In this document: piece by piece, positions 24,093 to 34,919 of the stretch | Position numbering within the stretch: position 1 is the stretch's first letter | Layout: every line of letters starts with the position of its first letter | Assembly (NCBI GenBank): GCA_030407315.1 | Contig: JALQPE010000342.1 | Location: 25,400 to 89,399 of the forward strand | Length of the DNA: 64,000 bases | Source of the DNA: Asparagopsis taxiformis | Lineage: Eukaryota; Rhodophyta; Florideophyceae; Bonnemaisoniales; Bonnemaisoniaceae | Reading direction: 5' to 3' | Program-made: the position numbers and the translations under genes | Notes under the pieces: generated by a model | Database searches by the model: none | Seen by the model: only the letters and a program-made list of their open reading frames with translations | What the model was told of the DNA's origin: nothing

Positions 24093-24325
24093 AAGGGTTG
24101 GAAAAATCCTTTCTCGCATGGACTATATACACTCTCTGTGCCGTTTCTGAACCTGATACCCCAACCTTCTATTTGTTCCCACCTTCATTTAGCTCTGTTC
24201 CTTCCATCTATGTATCCAGTGATGCACGCATGGGCATGAGGTAAGTGCAAATTGCATTATGCTGACCTCTTCAGAGCATCAACTTCCAATAGCTCTCATT
24301 CGTCTATATACTTCCACCTGCAAAT

Positions 24326-24726
24326 TGTAAACCAGTGTCAACTTCCTGAGAGAATCTCAGATACGAGGCAGCAGGGTCCAAGTGTGTTCCAAGAAGCGCT
24401 GGAATTAGTGGAAATGTTCAGTCTTTATTAAGGCTGATGTGTCAGTAGGTTAGAACCTCTGATGGCTGGTGTGTTCTCTCTCACTTCTCTCCCCTTTGTC
24501 TGCTCAAGGCAGACCTACTATATATACTATTCTATTCATCATTCCGTTACTCTATTCAAATGACTGTGAACCATCTGCGTATTTGAAAGTGACGGTTATT
24601 CACCTCATCACATTATCAACCACACATTAGAATGTGTGCACGTTATTATGGCTTGTAGCCTTCCGTTGAAATAATTTCCATCTTTGAATATTCCCGAGCT
24701 TGTATTGCAATTTGCAAATGTCTACA
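24326..24726 (-). repeat. 3' LTR of Gypsy F
   Basis: 401 bp, TGTAGACATTTGC...GGTTTACA in element orientation. It contains TATATATAGTAGG as a TATA candidate and CTTAATAAAGAC as a poly(A) candidate. ATGGGGCAG precedes it as the polypurine tract. Confidence 0.93.
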
Positions 24727-24768
24727 CTGCCCCATGTTCTGTGAGTCAGTGTTGCAGAACATTGTTTT

Positions 24769-27700
24769 TCATTTGCTATGAGTTATCCACTTTATGGCCT
24801 TCTTTGCCATTGCTGTGTTCTCGTCTTTTAGAAATTTGATGAGAAGCTCAGGTACATCTTCATGCAGGTTGTCAATAGGCTCCCATGTGTAATCACACGT
24901 ATCAGGTAGTCCTTCCCATTCTACACATACCTTATATTCTTCTCCAACCTTTTTCAACTGCTTGAGACACTTAATATCCTCGTATTGCGTCTCAGTGTGC
25001 TCGGCATGAGTGAGTAATTCTTTGGACGGTGGAACTCCATCCAAGTCATTTCTGTATATGCACATGCGTGTTGCATGCACAGTTTCGGTTTGATTCTTGA
25101 TCAAACTTGTAACTTCATATACCAGACTATTAATAACTCTGGTTATACGCTTCGGTCCTTGCCACTTAAATGACAATTTGTGCCCCTTATCCTGTGCTCT
25201 CCGCACTAGGACAAAGTCTCCAATATTAAAAGAAGGTTTCACAATGTTGGTTCTTGCATTGTGAATCTTAATGTGTCTTTCTCTGCTCTTGCTGATCTTC
25301 TTAGAAAGTATCTTGTGCATGTCTGTGAGTGCTGATTGTAGTTCTTCAATCTTCACTGTCCTTTGACATTCCTTGAGTGTTACTGATATCTCCTTCTCCA
25401 TTATGTAGTTCGAATCGGCTCTGGATGGTTTTATCCCCGTCATGACTTCCAATGGAGACCGATATACGCCATCTGCTCTCCTTCCCAGTCTTTCCACGGG
25501 AGATTCGTTGATTACTTTCTGAACCACCTGAATAATTTCGGGCCAATCTTGTGGAGCAAGTCTCATTTCAGATATTAACGCTGTTGTTGCTCTCAGTACT
25601 TCCTTGCAGCACCTTTCTACTGCCCCATTACTCCATGGAGAGTAAGCGACGGTAAAGTGATGCCTTATGTGGTATTTGCTTGCTAGAGCATGCATGACAT
25701 TATTCTTAAAGTGGCTGCCTTGATCTGACACCCATATTTCCATAGTTGAAAATGTATGTATCCATTTGGCAATATTGGTTGCTACAGTTTCTGTGTCTGC
25801 TCCTTTCGATGTACAGAGCCATGTGTAACTTGAGAAACCATCCCGTAAGACAAGTACGTACCTTTCTCCTGTGTTTCCTCTTCCCATATATAAGTAGTCA
25901 AAATGAAGCACATGATTTGGACGCAATGCAATCTCGTTGTGACCGAGTGGGCGCGGTATTCTATTTCCCGTTCTTGACATGATGCAATGTATGCAACTCT
26001 TGACAAACATTTTGCAGTCGTTCTGCATAGTCTCCCACCAATATTTCTCTGTAAGGATGCTTAGAGTAGACTCTGTTCCTCTATGTCCACTGTATCCGCA
26101 ATGTGAGATGACTAGCAGCTTCATCTGTAATTCCAGATCTTGTCTGGGAATCCATATTTTGTTCATTATCATTATTGGTATTTCGTTGATCTTACCCCCT
26201 TCAGGCACTTCTGCTATGTGCTCCTGTTGTGATGCTTGTATAGTATCCATGTTTGGCCATATAAAGGATTGGGATAAGGGTGATTGCACAATATCTTGAG
26301 CAATGTGTTTTGTCTTCCTAATGGATGTTACTCTTGAGGCGATTTTCTTCTTTCTATACCCGGCAAACCATCTTGTCATTATGTCTGCCATTATGTTTGA
26401 CTCTCCAGAAATGTGTTCAATTGTATATTGAAATCTGGATAGATATAGAGCCCATCTTTGCACTTTGTTCACCACATGTCTGCCCATTGCTGGCTCCATA
26501 CTAAGTGGATTATACACGAACAGAAGGTTGCGATGATCCGTATACACATGCGAGGGATTTTTACCTAGTAGTAGGTAATCCATGCGCTTAAAAACTTGAT
26601 AAATCGAGAATCCTTCTTTCTCATACGTAGACCAATGTAGCTCGCTGTCTTTAAATGCTGAGCTGAGAAAAGCTAGTGGCTGATGCTTTTGACTTTCCAG
26701 AGGTTTGTTCAGTTCATCTGTAATGCACTGTGTGACGACTGCTGCCCAGAAATTGTCTGAGGCGTCGGTAAAAATGCATATTTGCATTTCAGGATTTGGA
26801 TGAGCGAGTGTGACTGATTGTCGAAGGCTTTCTTGTAGTTCTTGAAATAGAATTTCATGTTTCCTGCCCCATGAAAGGTTTCGCAATGGTATGCTCGCGA
26901 TGGATCGCTTGTTGCGTTTGCCAGTTATGTTATAAGCTTCTTCTAGGACATCACGCATGATGCTAATGCGGTTAGCAAAATCAGGTATTGATTGGGACAT
27001 CCATTGTAAACAGTGGATGTATTGGGATAGTTCCCCTGCGGTTTCTGGCATTGTGACATTCTGTAAGCCACTGAGGTTTCTGGGATCATATTTGACTCCA
27101 AACTGGTCGATAAGTCGACCGCACCATTTCACACTCGTTGTGAAAAGAGTGGACTTCGTTGCTGAAATCTTTAGATTTCGTGTTCTGCATATTTGCAGGA
27201 AGTGCTCCAACGTCTGTATTAGTCCTTGCTCATCGCTATGATGTATAATAAAGTCATTTTGCCATGCTTTCACATTTTGCCTAATGGAAATGAAGCATGG
27301 TTCCACGCGTGATTGAAAATTGCACGCTGAGTTCTTGGCTCCTTGGGGCGTTCGGGTCGGTTGCCAAATTCCTTCATGTGTAATGAAGCTGAGTGCGCTT
27401 TGGCTGTCTTCGTGTAAAGGTAACTGCCAGTAGCCTGAGCAGAAATCAATCGCGGCAAAGCATTTGCTGCCTGCGAAATCGGCACATTCACTTTCCAGAT
27501 GCGGCATAGGCCAACCAGTAGAAAGCGTGGCAGCGTTGACGGGTCGGTAGTCAAACGTCAACCGAAACTTATTTGATTTTGGTTTAGGAACCAATAGTGG
27601 TGCAGCTGCCCATGTTGCATTTCTATTTTCCTTGATGAACCCGTAGTTCTTGGCCCTTATAAGAAACCGTTTCATGTATTCTCGTTGGTCTGGGCTGTAT

Positions 27701-29421
27701 CGCCTAGATTTTGTAATGATACCCTGTGTCTGTGGTATTAGCTGGACTCTCATTGGCTCAACTTTGGCTGGCGGATCATTTCCGAGGCGTATGCGGAAAA
27801 CATCACGGAAGCTGTGCATGACTTTTTGAAGATCGTTGACTCCTTTAGATGACATGCCATTATCAACAGCATTTTGTAGCATTTTAGAGAATGCTGCCTG
27901 CACGTCTTCTTCCTTGTCCATACCTATCTCCAGAAATATGGATTTGTCATCACATGTTTCATCTGCATTGTCTCCGTTATGATATACCCCATTTTCAGAT
28001 AACAGACGAGCAACACTTCCATCTGGATATTCACTTCCAGCTAGAAGATCTTCTGCATCCACTTGTCCATTAAATGTCTCGCACGCAGCAGCTAGTGCTG
28101 CTCTGGCATCTAGTCCGAGCGCTCTTAGGAGGTCTCTGCATATCAAAGGTTCGTTGGCGTGGCGGGTTACAACATGCCAGGTGACATTCCTTATCGTCAG
28201 CGACGATGCGTGTCTGACATTTAGCTGAATGTCCAGAGTGACTGACTTGTCGCATTCCACGAAAACTTTTCTTCCTTCCATATCCTCACTGACTGCCATC
28301 TCAAATTTCTTGTTTGTGTTGAAATTCTCGATGCGCATCCTTGCACCTTTCTCCAATAGTTTGGAAAACAAATCAGGTGGCATCAAATTTATGCAACTGC
28401 CTATGTCAGCGCATGCTGGTCGTACTACGACGTTGGCAAAGATAGTCTCTACCATGTGACTGTCATCAGGTCGCTGATGTATGACTTTTCGCGTCATCTT
28501 CACAGTATTATCCTTTGTAGGGCGTCTCTTCTTCTGTCTCCATTCGCTCATCAATCTTGGCTTATCTTCTTCAGCCGTGTTCTTGCAATGACGAAGGTAA
28601 TGGCGGAGGTTGCAGTTCGGGTTAATGCATCGCGGTAGATTATCGGATGACTGTGCTGCTCTTTCTGAGCTTTGCTTTGTGAGAGGCTGGCCGGCATATC
28701 TGTCAGGCCGTTTAGATCTTGATAGATGTGAGCTATTGCTCATAACTGCTGACTCCTGAGCACGCTCGATAATTTCTGCTTGCTCTGAAACATATTTGAG
28801 AAACCCTTTCCAATTGGTCTTGAGTTCTGGCATAAACTCAAAGTCGTTCTGTATTTGTAGTTTAAGCGATTTCGGGTGTAGACGCAGCGTGAATAGTTTC
28901 GACGCCATGGTTGGATTCCTATTTTTGAAATCACTGCAACCAATGTCTTCTAGTTGTCTGTTGAAGTCGATAGCGAGTTGATAAACTCTTGACTTTGCAC
29001 TCCGAATCTTCATGTTCATGCGAATACAATTGACTGCATTTGTAATTGCTGTCGAGTTCACACATGTAGTCATCTGTGAAAAAGCAATTTGTTCAATACA
29101 CTTCTTGATGTGCACATCTGATATATATCGTATATCAGTTCCTGGCGCTATATTGTCAAAGAATCCAAATTCAAACATAGATGATAGAACTGTAGGATCG
29201 ATTGACACTCGATATGATGCAGGCTTGATAGAATGTCCATCCGCGTTATTTTGGGACATTTGCATTTCATATCTGTCTCTGTCGCGTAGAAATTTGATTG
29301 CATCAGCTGGATCTATAGATTCCAGTATCGGGTGAGATATTGTCTCGAAAATGGCAGGCGGGCAGGTCTTGCTCCTTCCATTATAATGGCTGCCGTTAGA
29401 AGTATCTCCATGGACTTCCAT
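24769..29421 (-). CDS. Gypsy F Gag-Pol polyprotein
   Basis: The open frame extends upstream to 29547 inside the 5' LTR. I chose the ATG at 29421 (MEVHGDTSNGS), about 70 bp past the LTR, by analogy with E; this gives 1550 residues. In order: gag; knuckle CX4CX3HX4C at about residues 265-279; protease site ADIGSCINL at about 339; RT with AIDFCSGYWQLPL; RNase H starting IFTDASDNFW; integrase with HCGYSGHRG and CIHCIMSR, HFDYLYMG, VSDQGSHF, PWSNGAVERC; GPY/F-type region FKWQGPKRI; chromodomain (VEWEGLPDTCDYTWEPI) at the end. At about residue 722 the RT motif reads WQNDF where E has WLDDF and G WLDDI, so one catalytic Asp is Asn. The frame is open throughout, yet the enzyme may be inactive. Confidence 0.93.
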   Translation of the reverse strand: MEVHGDTSNGSHYNGRSKTCPPAIFETISHPILESIDPADAIKFLRDRDRYEMQMSQNNADGHSIKPASYRVSIDPTVLSSMFEFGFFDNIAPGTDIRYISDVHIKKCIEQIAFSQMTTCVNSTAITNAVNCIRMNMKIRSAKSRVYQLAIDFNRQLEDIGCSDFKNRNPTMASKLFTLRLHPKSLKLQIQNDFEFMPELKTNWKGFLKYVSEQAEIIERAQESAVMSNSSHLSRSKRPDRYAGQPLTKQSSERAAQSSDNLPRCINPNCNLRHYLRHCKNTAEEDKPRLMSEWRQKKRRPTKDNTVKMTRKVIHQRPDDSHMVETIFANVVVRPACADIGSCINLMPPDLFSKLLEKGARMRIENFNTNKKFEMAVSEDMEGRKVFVECDKSVTLDIQLNVRHASSLTIRNVTWHVVTRHANEPLICRDLLRALGLDARAALAAACETFNGQVDAEDLLAGSEYPDGSVARLLSENGVYHNGDNADETCDDKSIFLEIGMDKEEDVQAAFSKMLQNAVDNGMSSKGVNDLQKVMHSFRDVFRIRLGNDPPAKVEPMRVQLIPQTQGIITKSRRYSPDQREYMKRFLIRAKNYGFIKENRNATWAAAPLLVPKPKSNKFRLTFDYRPVNAATLSTGWPMPHLESECADFAGSKCFAAIDFCSGYWQLPLHEDSQSALSFITHEGIWQPTRTPQGAKNSACNFQSRVEPCFISIRQNVKAWQNDFIIHHSDEQGLIQTLEHFLQICRTRNLKISATKSTLFTTSVKWCGRLIDQFGVKYDPRNLSGLQNVTMPETAGELSQYIHCLQWMSQSIPDFANRISIMRDVLEEAYNITGKRNKRSIASIPLRNLSWGRKHEILFQELQESLRQSVTLAHPNPEMQICIFTDASDNFWAAVVTQCITDELNKPLESQKHQPLAFLSSAFKDSELHWSTYEKEGFSIYQVFKRMDYLLLGKNPSHVYTDHRNLLFVYNPLSMEPAMGRHVVNKVQRWALYLSRFQYTIEHISGESNIMADIMTRWFAGYRKKKIASRVTSIRKTKHIAQDIVQSPLSQSFIWPNMDTIQASQQEHIAEVPEGGKINEIPIMIMNKIWIPRQDLELQMKLLVISHCGYSGHRGTESTLSILTEKYWWETMQNDCKMFVKSCIHCIMSRTGNRIPRPLGHNEIALRPNHVLHFDYLYMGRGNTGERYVLVLRDGFSSYTWLCTSKGADTETVATNIAKWIHTFSTMEIWVSDQGSHFKNNVMHALASKYHIRHHFTVAYSPWSNGAVERCCKEVLRATTALISEMRLAPQDWPEIIQVVQKVINESPVERLGRRADGVYRSPLEVMTGIKPSRADSNYIMEKEISVTLKECQRTVKIEELQSALTDMHKILSKKISKSRERHIKIHNARTNIVKPSFNIGDFVLVRRAQDKGHKLSFKWQGPKRITRVINSLVYEVTSLIKNQTETVHATRMCIYRNDLDGVPPSKELLTHAEHTETQYEDIKCLKQLKKVGEEYKVCVEWEGLPDTCDYTWEPIDNLHEDVPELLIKFLKDENTAMAKKAIKWITHSK

Positions 29422-29481
29422 TCTTCTTTCACACTTGTTTTCGACGCCGTGTCTCGTTCCGGCCGGAAATGTGTTAGTACA

Positions 29482-29491
29482 GATATATATC
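29482..29491 (-). promoter_or_regulatory. Palindrome at the primer-site position of Gypsy F
   Basis: GATATATATC directly follows the 5' LTR. With the LTR end TACA and the next TGTA it forms an 18-bp palindrome (29478-29495). No tRNA-type TGG site is present. Confidence 0.5.
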
Positions 29492-29892
29492 TGTAAACCA
29501 GTGTCAACTTCCTGAGAGAATCTCAGATACGAGGCAGCAGGGTCCAAGTGTGTTCCAAGAAGCGCTGGAATTAGTGGAAATGTTCAGTCTTTATTAAGGC
29601 TGATGTGTCAGTAGGTTAGAACCTCTGATGGCTGGTGTGTTCTCTCTCACTTCTCTCCCCTTTGTCTGCTCAAGGCAGACCTACTATATATACTATTCTA
29701 TTCATCATTCCGTTACTCTATTCAAATGACTGTGAACCATCTGCGTATTTGAAAGTGACGGTTATTCACCTCATCACATTATCAACCACACATTAGAATG
29801 TGTGCACGTTATTATGGCTTGTAGCCTTCCGTTGAAATAATTTCCATCTTTGAATATTCCCGAGCTTGTATTGCAATTTGCAAATGTCTACA
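29492..29892 (-). repeat. 5' LTR of Gypsy F
   Basis: 401 bp and, by reading, identical to the 3' LTR. This points to recent insertion or recent gene conversion. Confidence 0.93.
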
Positions 29893-30547
29893 AAATCCAA
29901 ACAATACACAACACTAGAGATCGTCAGTAGTTTACACGGATGTGAACTCTGTTACTTACAGCACCAAGAGACCACGAACGACCAAGTACAGATCATGTCA
30001 AGGTGTGAGCTCGCGGGAGATGCGGCCCCATTTTCACGTCAAAATGATCCTTCCCTGGTCATCATCTTCAGCATTGCGTCCGGACTGCGCGAAAGGACAG
30101 CCTCTCCAGCGCTTTACTTCAGCACCGTTTCTTTGAGCGACGGCATCCAAAGCAATTATTCTTTGTCAAACAACGAATAAGTTGGCCCCCAAGCTACGAA
30201 TAATAGGGGTTACCGAGTAGCGTAACCCATACCCATGTAATGAGGGATAGCTTCATGAGAGAATAGCGACCAGCAGAATCAGAAGACGGCAGGAATGTGT
30301 TCACCTAGACTCGGAAATTAACCCTGACAAGTCCGTAGCTGAACTACCAACTGGCAATAAGTTTGGACACCTTTTCTAGCATAGTTGTAAACCTGTAATG
30401 TCCAATTTGGACAATAAGAAATGTTGCAAGTGAAATCCCGTCTCTAGTCCCCGATTGATCCGTGCCAGAGTTTCAATGATTTCTCACCTGCTTCCGTACT
30501 TCTAATGCTTTCCACCAGAACTGGAGCCATAATGTAAAGTAGTACCA
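29893..30547. other. No gene recognised
   Basis: Right flank of Gypsy F. Short open stretches only, no recognisable repeat or RNA gene. Confidence 0.5.
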
Positions 30548-31015
30548 TTGAAAATGAAGTTTGTGAGACCAGATGTCCTTGAATTCCAACTCCTTCCATT
30601 TCAGTCACTCCTACCCAACAAGGAAGGAGTCATCGGCACGGAAGGAGCTGGAGAAAAGGAAAATTTTCAGACAACGATACATCAGGAGAGGGTGGTTCAC
30701 TTTTCAAACCAGCATGGACTAACCCATTACGCTGATCCCAATCACCGTTCAATTCTATCGACTGAAAACGTCAAGACTGGCGTCTTTCAACTGATGGCTC
30801 AGATGAAAGACGCCCGTCGTGGCGTTTTCGCCTTCGATAAGAGCGAATGTGAGAACATTTCATTTTGTCGATGCCCGAGACGTAACTGTGAGGCCAGAGC
30901 AATCGCCCAGATGTATGTCGCGCCCAAGTTTTACCAAGATGACACGGATGCTGCACATTTCCAGACACGTGCGCAGGAAAATAAAGTGATATATCATCTG
31001 CCGGACATTCGGTAG
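30548..31015 (+). CDS. Hypothetical protein, 155 aa
   Basis: An uninterrupted frame from ATG (MKMKFVRPDVLEF) to TAG in an otherwise gene-poor stretch. It has a hydrophilic, mixed composition and a cysteine/arginine cluster (CENISFCRCPRRNCEAR) near residues 101-117. There is no signal peptide or membrane segment, and I recognise no domain. A chance frame of this length is possible, so this is a weak gene call. Confidence 0.3.
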   Translation: MKMKFVRPDVLEFQLLPFQSLLPNKEGVIGTEGAGEKENFQTTIHQERVVHFSNQHGLTHYADPNHRSILSTENVKTGVFQLMAQMKDARRGVFAFDKSECENISFCRCPRRNCEARAIAQMYVAPKFYQDDTDAAHFQTRAQENKVIYHLPDIR

Positions 31016-33085
31016 AGCGGTGTCACAGAATTGGAACTGTCGATTTCCCGCTCGTCATTCCAACATTTTATCAACCGTGACATCACTCGCCACGGAGCCT
31101 GTGGCGATGAGCTGCGGTTGTTCGGAGCCTATATACGACGGCGCACTGCAGTAATGTCACTGCTTCTTCATATATTTCACTGGTCTTGACGACCAGTGTC
31201 ACTTGGATGAACTATAATAGACACACCGTTCGGGACATGCACAAGTGACGAAAGCGTAGTTCGATTGTACGCAAGCTGTGACACCTTCGTCACGTGAGCT
31301 TACCCTCAACTTGGAAGACGTGATGAGCGTCGCGTTCGACACGAAACGTCTACGCTCAATTTACACCATTCTCTCAACTCTTTAGGTCACTCATCTATAA
31401 TTACTGCTCATGTTTGAAACAAATGTTACTTCTCTCCGTAACACCTCGACTCGAGGTGCAAACTGCTACAACGTGTTGCTGTATGGAGAACGAATCAGGT
31501 CGTTCGGGGCCTACAAGTCCTGGAATGATGTCACATGTCAGAGGAACATTTTAGCTTTACCGGCCCAAGTAGCACGACATCTTATTCGCCTTCCATCCAC
31601 TGCTCAGAGAGTATGCATCCATGTTTGTCTTGCTGAAGGGCCGAATACACTTCTATAACCAAGAAAGGACTTCTTGACTATAGTTCCTGATTTCATTCCC
31701 GTCTGTGAAGTACCCGAACCTCCAATTGCGGAATCCAAGAGATGGAATATAACATATCTACGCTCATTACATCTTACATCTAGCACGTATGCCCGTTGAA
31801 ATTGACCTTTTTTCTCGCCTAATCCTCGCAAGCTTTCTTGCCTACGGGTCCCTAAGGATTCTACTGAACCACTCTAGTGGCGAGACGGTACGGTCTTCAA
31901 AGTCACTTATCGTCCATTTATTATCGGAATCGACGGTCGCGCTTAGTGAATAGTTGCGTGTCTGTTTTCGCCGGGGCTATCCTCCTTCAAATAGCAATAT
32001 TTAGGCATTTTACAGTCTTCTTCACTCAACGGATCGCGGCCATCCATTCATATGCGCCGCAGAAAAAAATGACAAGCTAGCTCCAACAGACACGTACTCT
32101 ACCGTCATGATTTCTTTTCACTCTGAATAGAAGAGTCCTGTAATGAACGCTAGATGAGAGAAAATAACCCCTCACTGTCTTCCTTATTTCGCACCGACCA
32201 GTATGGTGCTCAGTTTTGCCCTGGCCCCACAAAAGGATATTCTGTGGATATATAGGTCCCTTTTTTGGATAGTAGAGGAGCTGAGTATTTATCTTTCTGT
32301 TCCAGCTGCATCGTACTATCATATCGGAAGGGACGGTCTTCCCCATATATTGACGAAGTGCGACCGGCAATCAGTGTCGGGTACCCACTGTGATATAGAT
32401 AACAAGACATGTTCTCTTTGGACTAGGCTTTGCATCATTCTGAGAACACAGGGTTTTCCAAACGAAACTTTCGTTTTGCGTCAGGTTTTTCCAAGCGACA
32501 ATTGACAACTTGATCGTATTTGTCCAGAAGCACTCTAAACTTGAGTGAAAGCTCATTTTACCAGATGTTAATAGAAGTGAGCGGATATTTTCCATTGCGA
32601 AAGGGCATTGCTTCTGGAGTGTACTTGATAACTCATCTTTTTTGTTATAACGTGTAAGGCTTCCATATCAGTTTGCCGGCAAGTGGCAGACAGAACATTT
32701 CTAGAATACTCCTCGGTCCTCTTCAAGCGAATACGTATCGATTGTACTGACGTTGTCCCGAGCTGATAACGACACTCATGCTATATTCGACTCTGCAACG
32801 TTAGTGTGTGGTATGTTCAGCATGGGCCAGATGCGAATTCGCACTTCGCATACTCTATTCGAGTAGACGTTGTTTCAGGTTTTGAAGAATGACAGAGGCT
32901 CGCAAAGACCCTCTCAGAGGGGCTCGACGGAGAGAGGTCTTGGGCCCTGTCTAGGAAACGGATAGAGTAGGAGTAGTGCCTATTGCAATACTCTGAATAC
33001 AATTTCACAAACCCTAGATCTTCGCTTCATGACTACTGACAGAAAATACATCTCCGCATAGTTCGTGCCATTCTTACCGTGGCAT
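31016..33085. other. Long stretch without recognisable genes
   Basis: Only short open stretches, mostly overlapping on opposite strands (31410-31658 plus, 31604-31831 minus, 32203-32505 plus). I see no transposon domains, tandem repeats or RNA genes. It is the upstream region of the cysteine-rich gene. Confidence 0.5.
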
Positions 33086-33093
33086 TATTTAAA
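33086..33093 (+). promoter_or_regulatory. TATA-like element of the cysteine-rich gene
   Basis: TATTTAAA, 80 bp before the chosen ATG at 33173. The LTRs in this window use a very similar TATTTAAA. Only the match and spacing support it. Confidence 0.3.
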
Positions 33094-34401
33094 GCTGATA
33101 AGATCCATCTCCAGAGGAATCCTCTGCTTCATAGGCACAGTCATCTCAGCGACTGAACTAGACCAACTGAAAATGAATTGCAACAGCCACGCAGTTTTTG
33201 TTCTGCTCATCCTAGCAGCCGTTCTTCCGGAGGTAATTACAGGTGCGCCCACCTCCGAGATAGCAAGTTTGAAGACATCTTCCCGTCAGACTGTCGGATG
33301 CACAGGACGATGTTTCGCAAGGGTGCAAAATGCTAATCGTGACTGCCGTCGAGGCATTGCCGCTGGCAACGAATGCATCGTAAGGAGGGGCTGTCCGAGG
33401 GGAAACAGGAGGCCTGGGTTCCAATGCATTTTCATCCGTCCTGCTCCTCCCGCGCAACCACTTGTGAATGCTGCCGATGGAACTTGCCCGAATAGATGCT
33501 TCACCCCGAGTACGGCTTCCGCAGCAAACATTGTGACCGCCCAGAGTTCTGCACAGATGGACTGCACCGGGAGGAATCCCCCATGCATCGTCCGGCCTTG
33601 TTCAGCCACACCGATTAACGGATTTATTTGTGCGAGAGCCTGTCCAGGCATCTGTCGTGCTTCTCAGCAAATGGCAGCGAATGACTGCTCACTCGCTGTT
33701 CGCTGCTCTGTTCAATCATGCATTCTTCCCAGTGGTGCAGGCGGATTTATTTGCGGTGCGCCTCCTGTCTCTGGTGGACCAGTAGTAGCTGTCTCCCCTT
33801 CACCAACTATGAGCCCTGGAGCAAGCCCCTCGGTGACGTCTTCAGTAACCCCTACTCCAGCCGCATCTCCTTCGGTGACGACCACAGTCAGTCCGACTCC
33901 TACCATAACAGTGAGCCCAACACCGTCGCCAAGTTGCACCTTCTCTGTCGGTGCGATTGGAGCAGCACCAGCCACAGCCTTCTGCAGGTGTGGGACTAGG
34001 ACAGAGACTGTTACGATTCCCGCTGCGGTTGATAATTTGGGGATGCCTCTCTCTGTTCCAAATGAAGTTACGGGAGGGAACAACTACAGGGATTGTGTGG
34101 TCAGTGACTTGCGGGCCCTTTGTAGTTTCGACCAAATCGGTATTTTCTCATCCACCGGAACTACACGGGTGGAAAACTGCTGTACTCGAAACCGCGTGGA
34201 CGGAATGGGTCTGGACAGAGTTACAAATCAATGCAAGATCGGAGATGGATGTGAACCGGTGACCATGTTAGCAACCACCGCTCTTGTCATGAACGGGGCG
34301 ATGATAACCTGTAGATGTTCTGGAATGGAAGCGATGGTCGAGTTGCTCAACGTTGTCTCAACTTCTGGTGCAGAGATTCCGGACATTCCTGCCGGTCAAG
34401 G

Positions 34402-34772
34402 TGTAGCGTATTCTCAGTCCTATCACAATCGAACACTACGACAACAAATCATTTGGACAACACTTCTTGTGCACCGTGAACAGCGAGTGCTGTTCCTGTG
34501 ACACTTTGTCACCGGAGACACAACAGCTACATACGGACAATGCGAAGCGAACTGTCTCCCCGAGACAGCGCTACTTACCTCGGCAAAGCGACACCTCATG
34601 GAAGTAGACTGACTGTCTCGTAAAGACAGCGGCGACGACGTAGAAACTTAGGGCAACTCATAGACCATCGTGAGAGGATTTCTTAGTTGTATTTAAGGAC
34701 GTCTCAACTACTGGACTCAATAAAGAAGGCATGGAACCACTGCCATCACTACCGCACAAGGGAAGAACTACA
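34402..34772 (+). repeat. 5' LTR of Gypsy G
   Basis: 371 bp, TGTAGCGTATTC...GAACTACA, with GTATTTAAGG (TATA-like) and CAATAAAG (poly(A)-like). Two short hairpins, CTGTCTC/GAGACAG with a 3-base loop and CTGTCT/AGACAG with a 5-base loop, lie in its middle. Confidence 0.95.
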
Positions 34773-34780
34773 GTGATCAC
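34773..34780 (+). promoter_or_regulatory. Palindrome at the primer-site position of Gypsy G
   Basis: GTGATCAC directly follows the 5' LTR. There is no TGG tRNA-type start. Confidence 0.5.
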
Positions 34781-34919
34781 TTTACTTCTCGAAGCGCGAA
34801 CTAAGCCGCTCAAAGACGTGTGGTATTGCACCACTCGTTGCTGTTCCGACACACCTGGAAGAAACCTCTAGGACCATTGGTTGGGAACATATAACGAATT
34901 GAATTTTGTATCCATCACT

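Larger units (their letters stand above)
24326..29892 (-). mobile_element. Ty3/Gypsy chromovirus-like retrotransposon F, full length, identical LTRs
   Basis: 401-bp LTRs at 24326-24726 and 29492-29892 read as identical. The flanks share AAAT (24322-24325 and 29893-29896), a 4-bp target duplication. One continuous gag-pol frame fills the interior. Its sister E lies 233 bp to the left in the same orientation, but each has its own LTRs and target duplication, so they are separate insertions. Its RT active site carries a damaging-looking substitution (see findings). Confidence 0.93.

Noticed and set aside
18836..29892. Gypsy E and F as one tandem element sharing an LTR
   Set aside because: Their LTRs differ in sequence and length, and each pair has its own target duplication.
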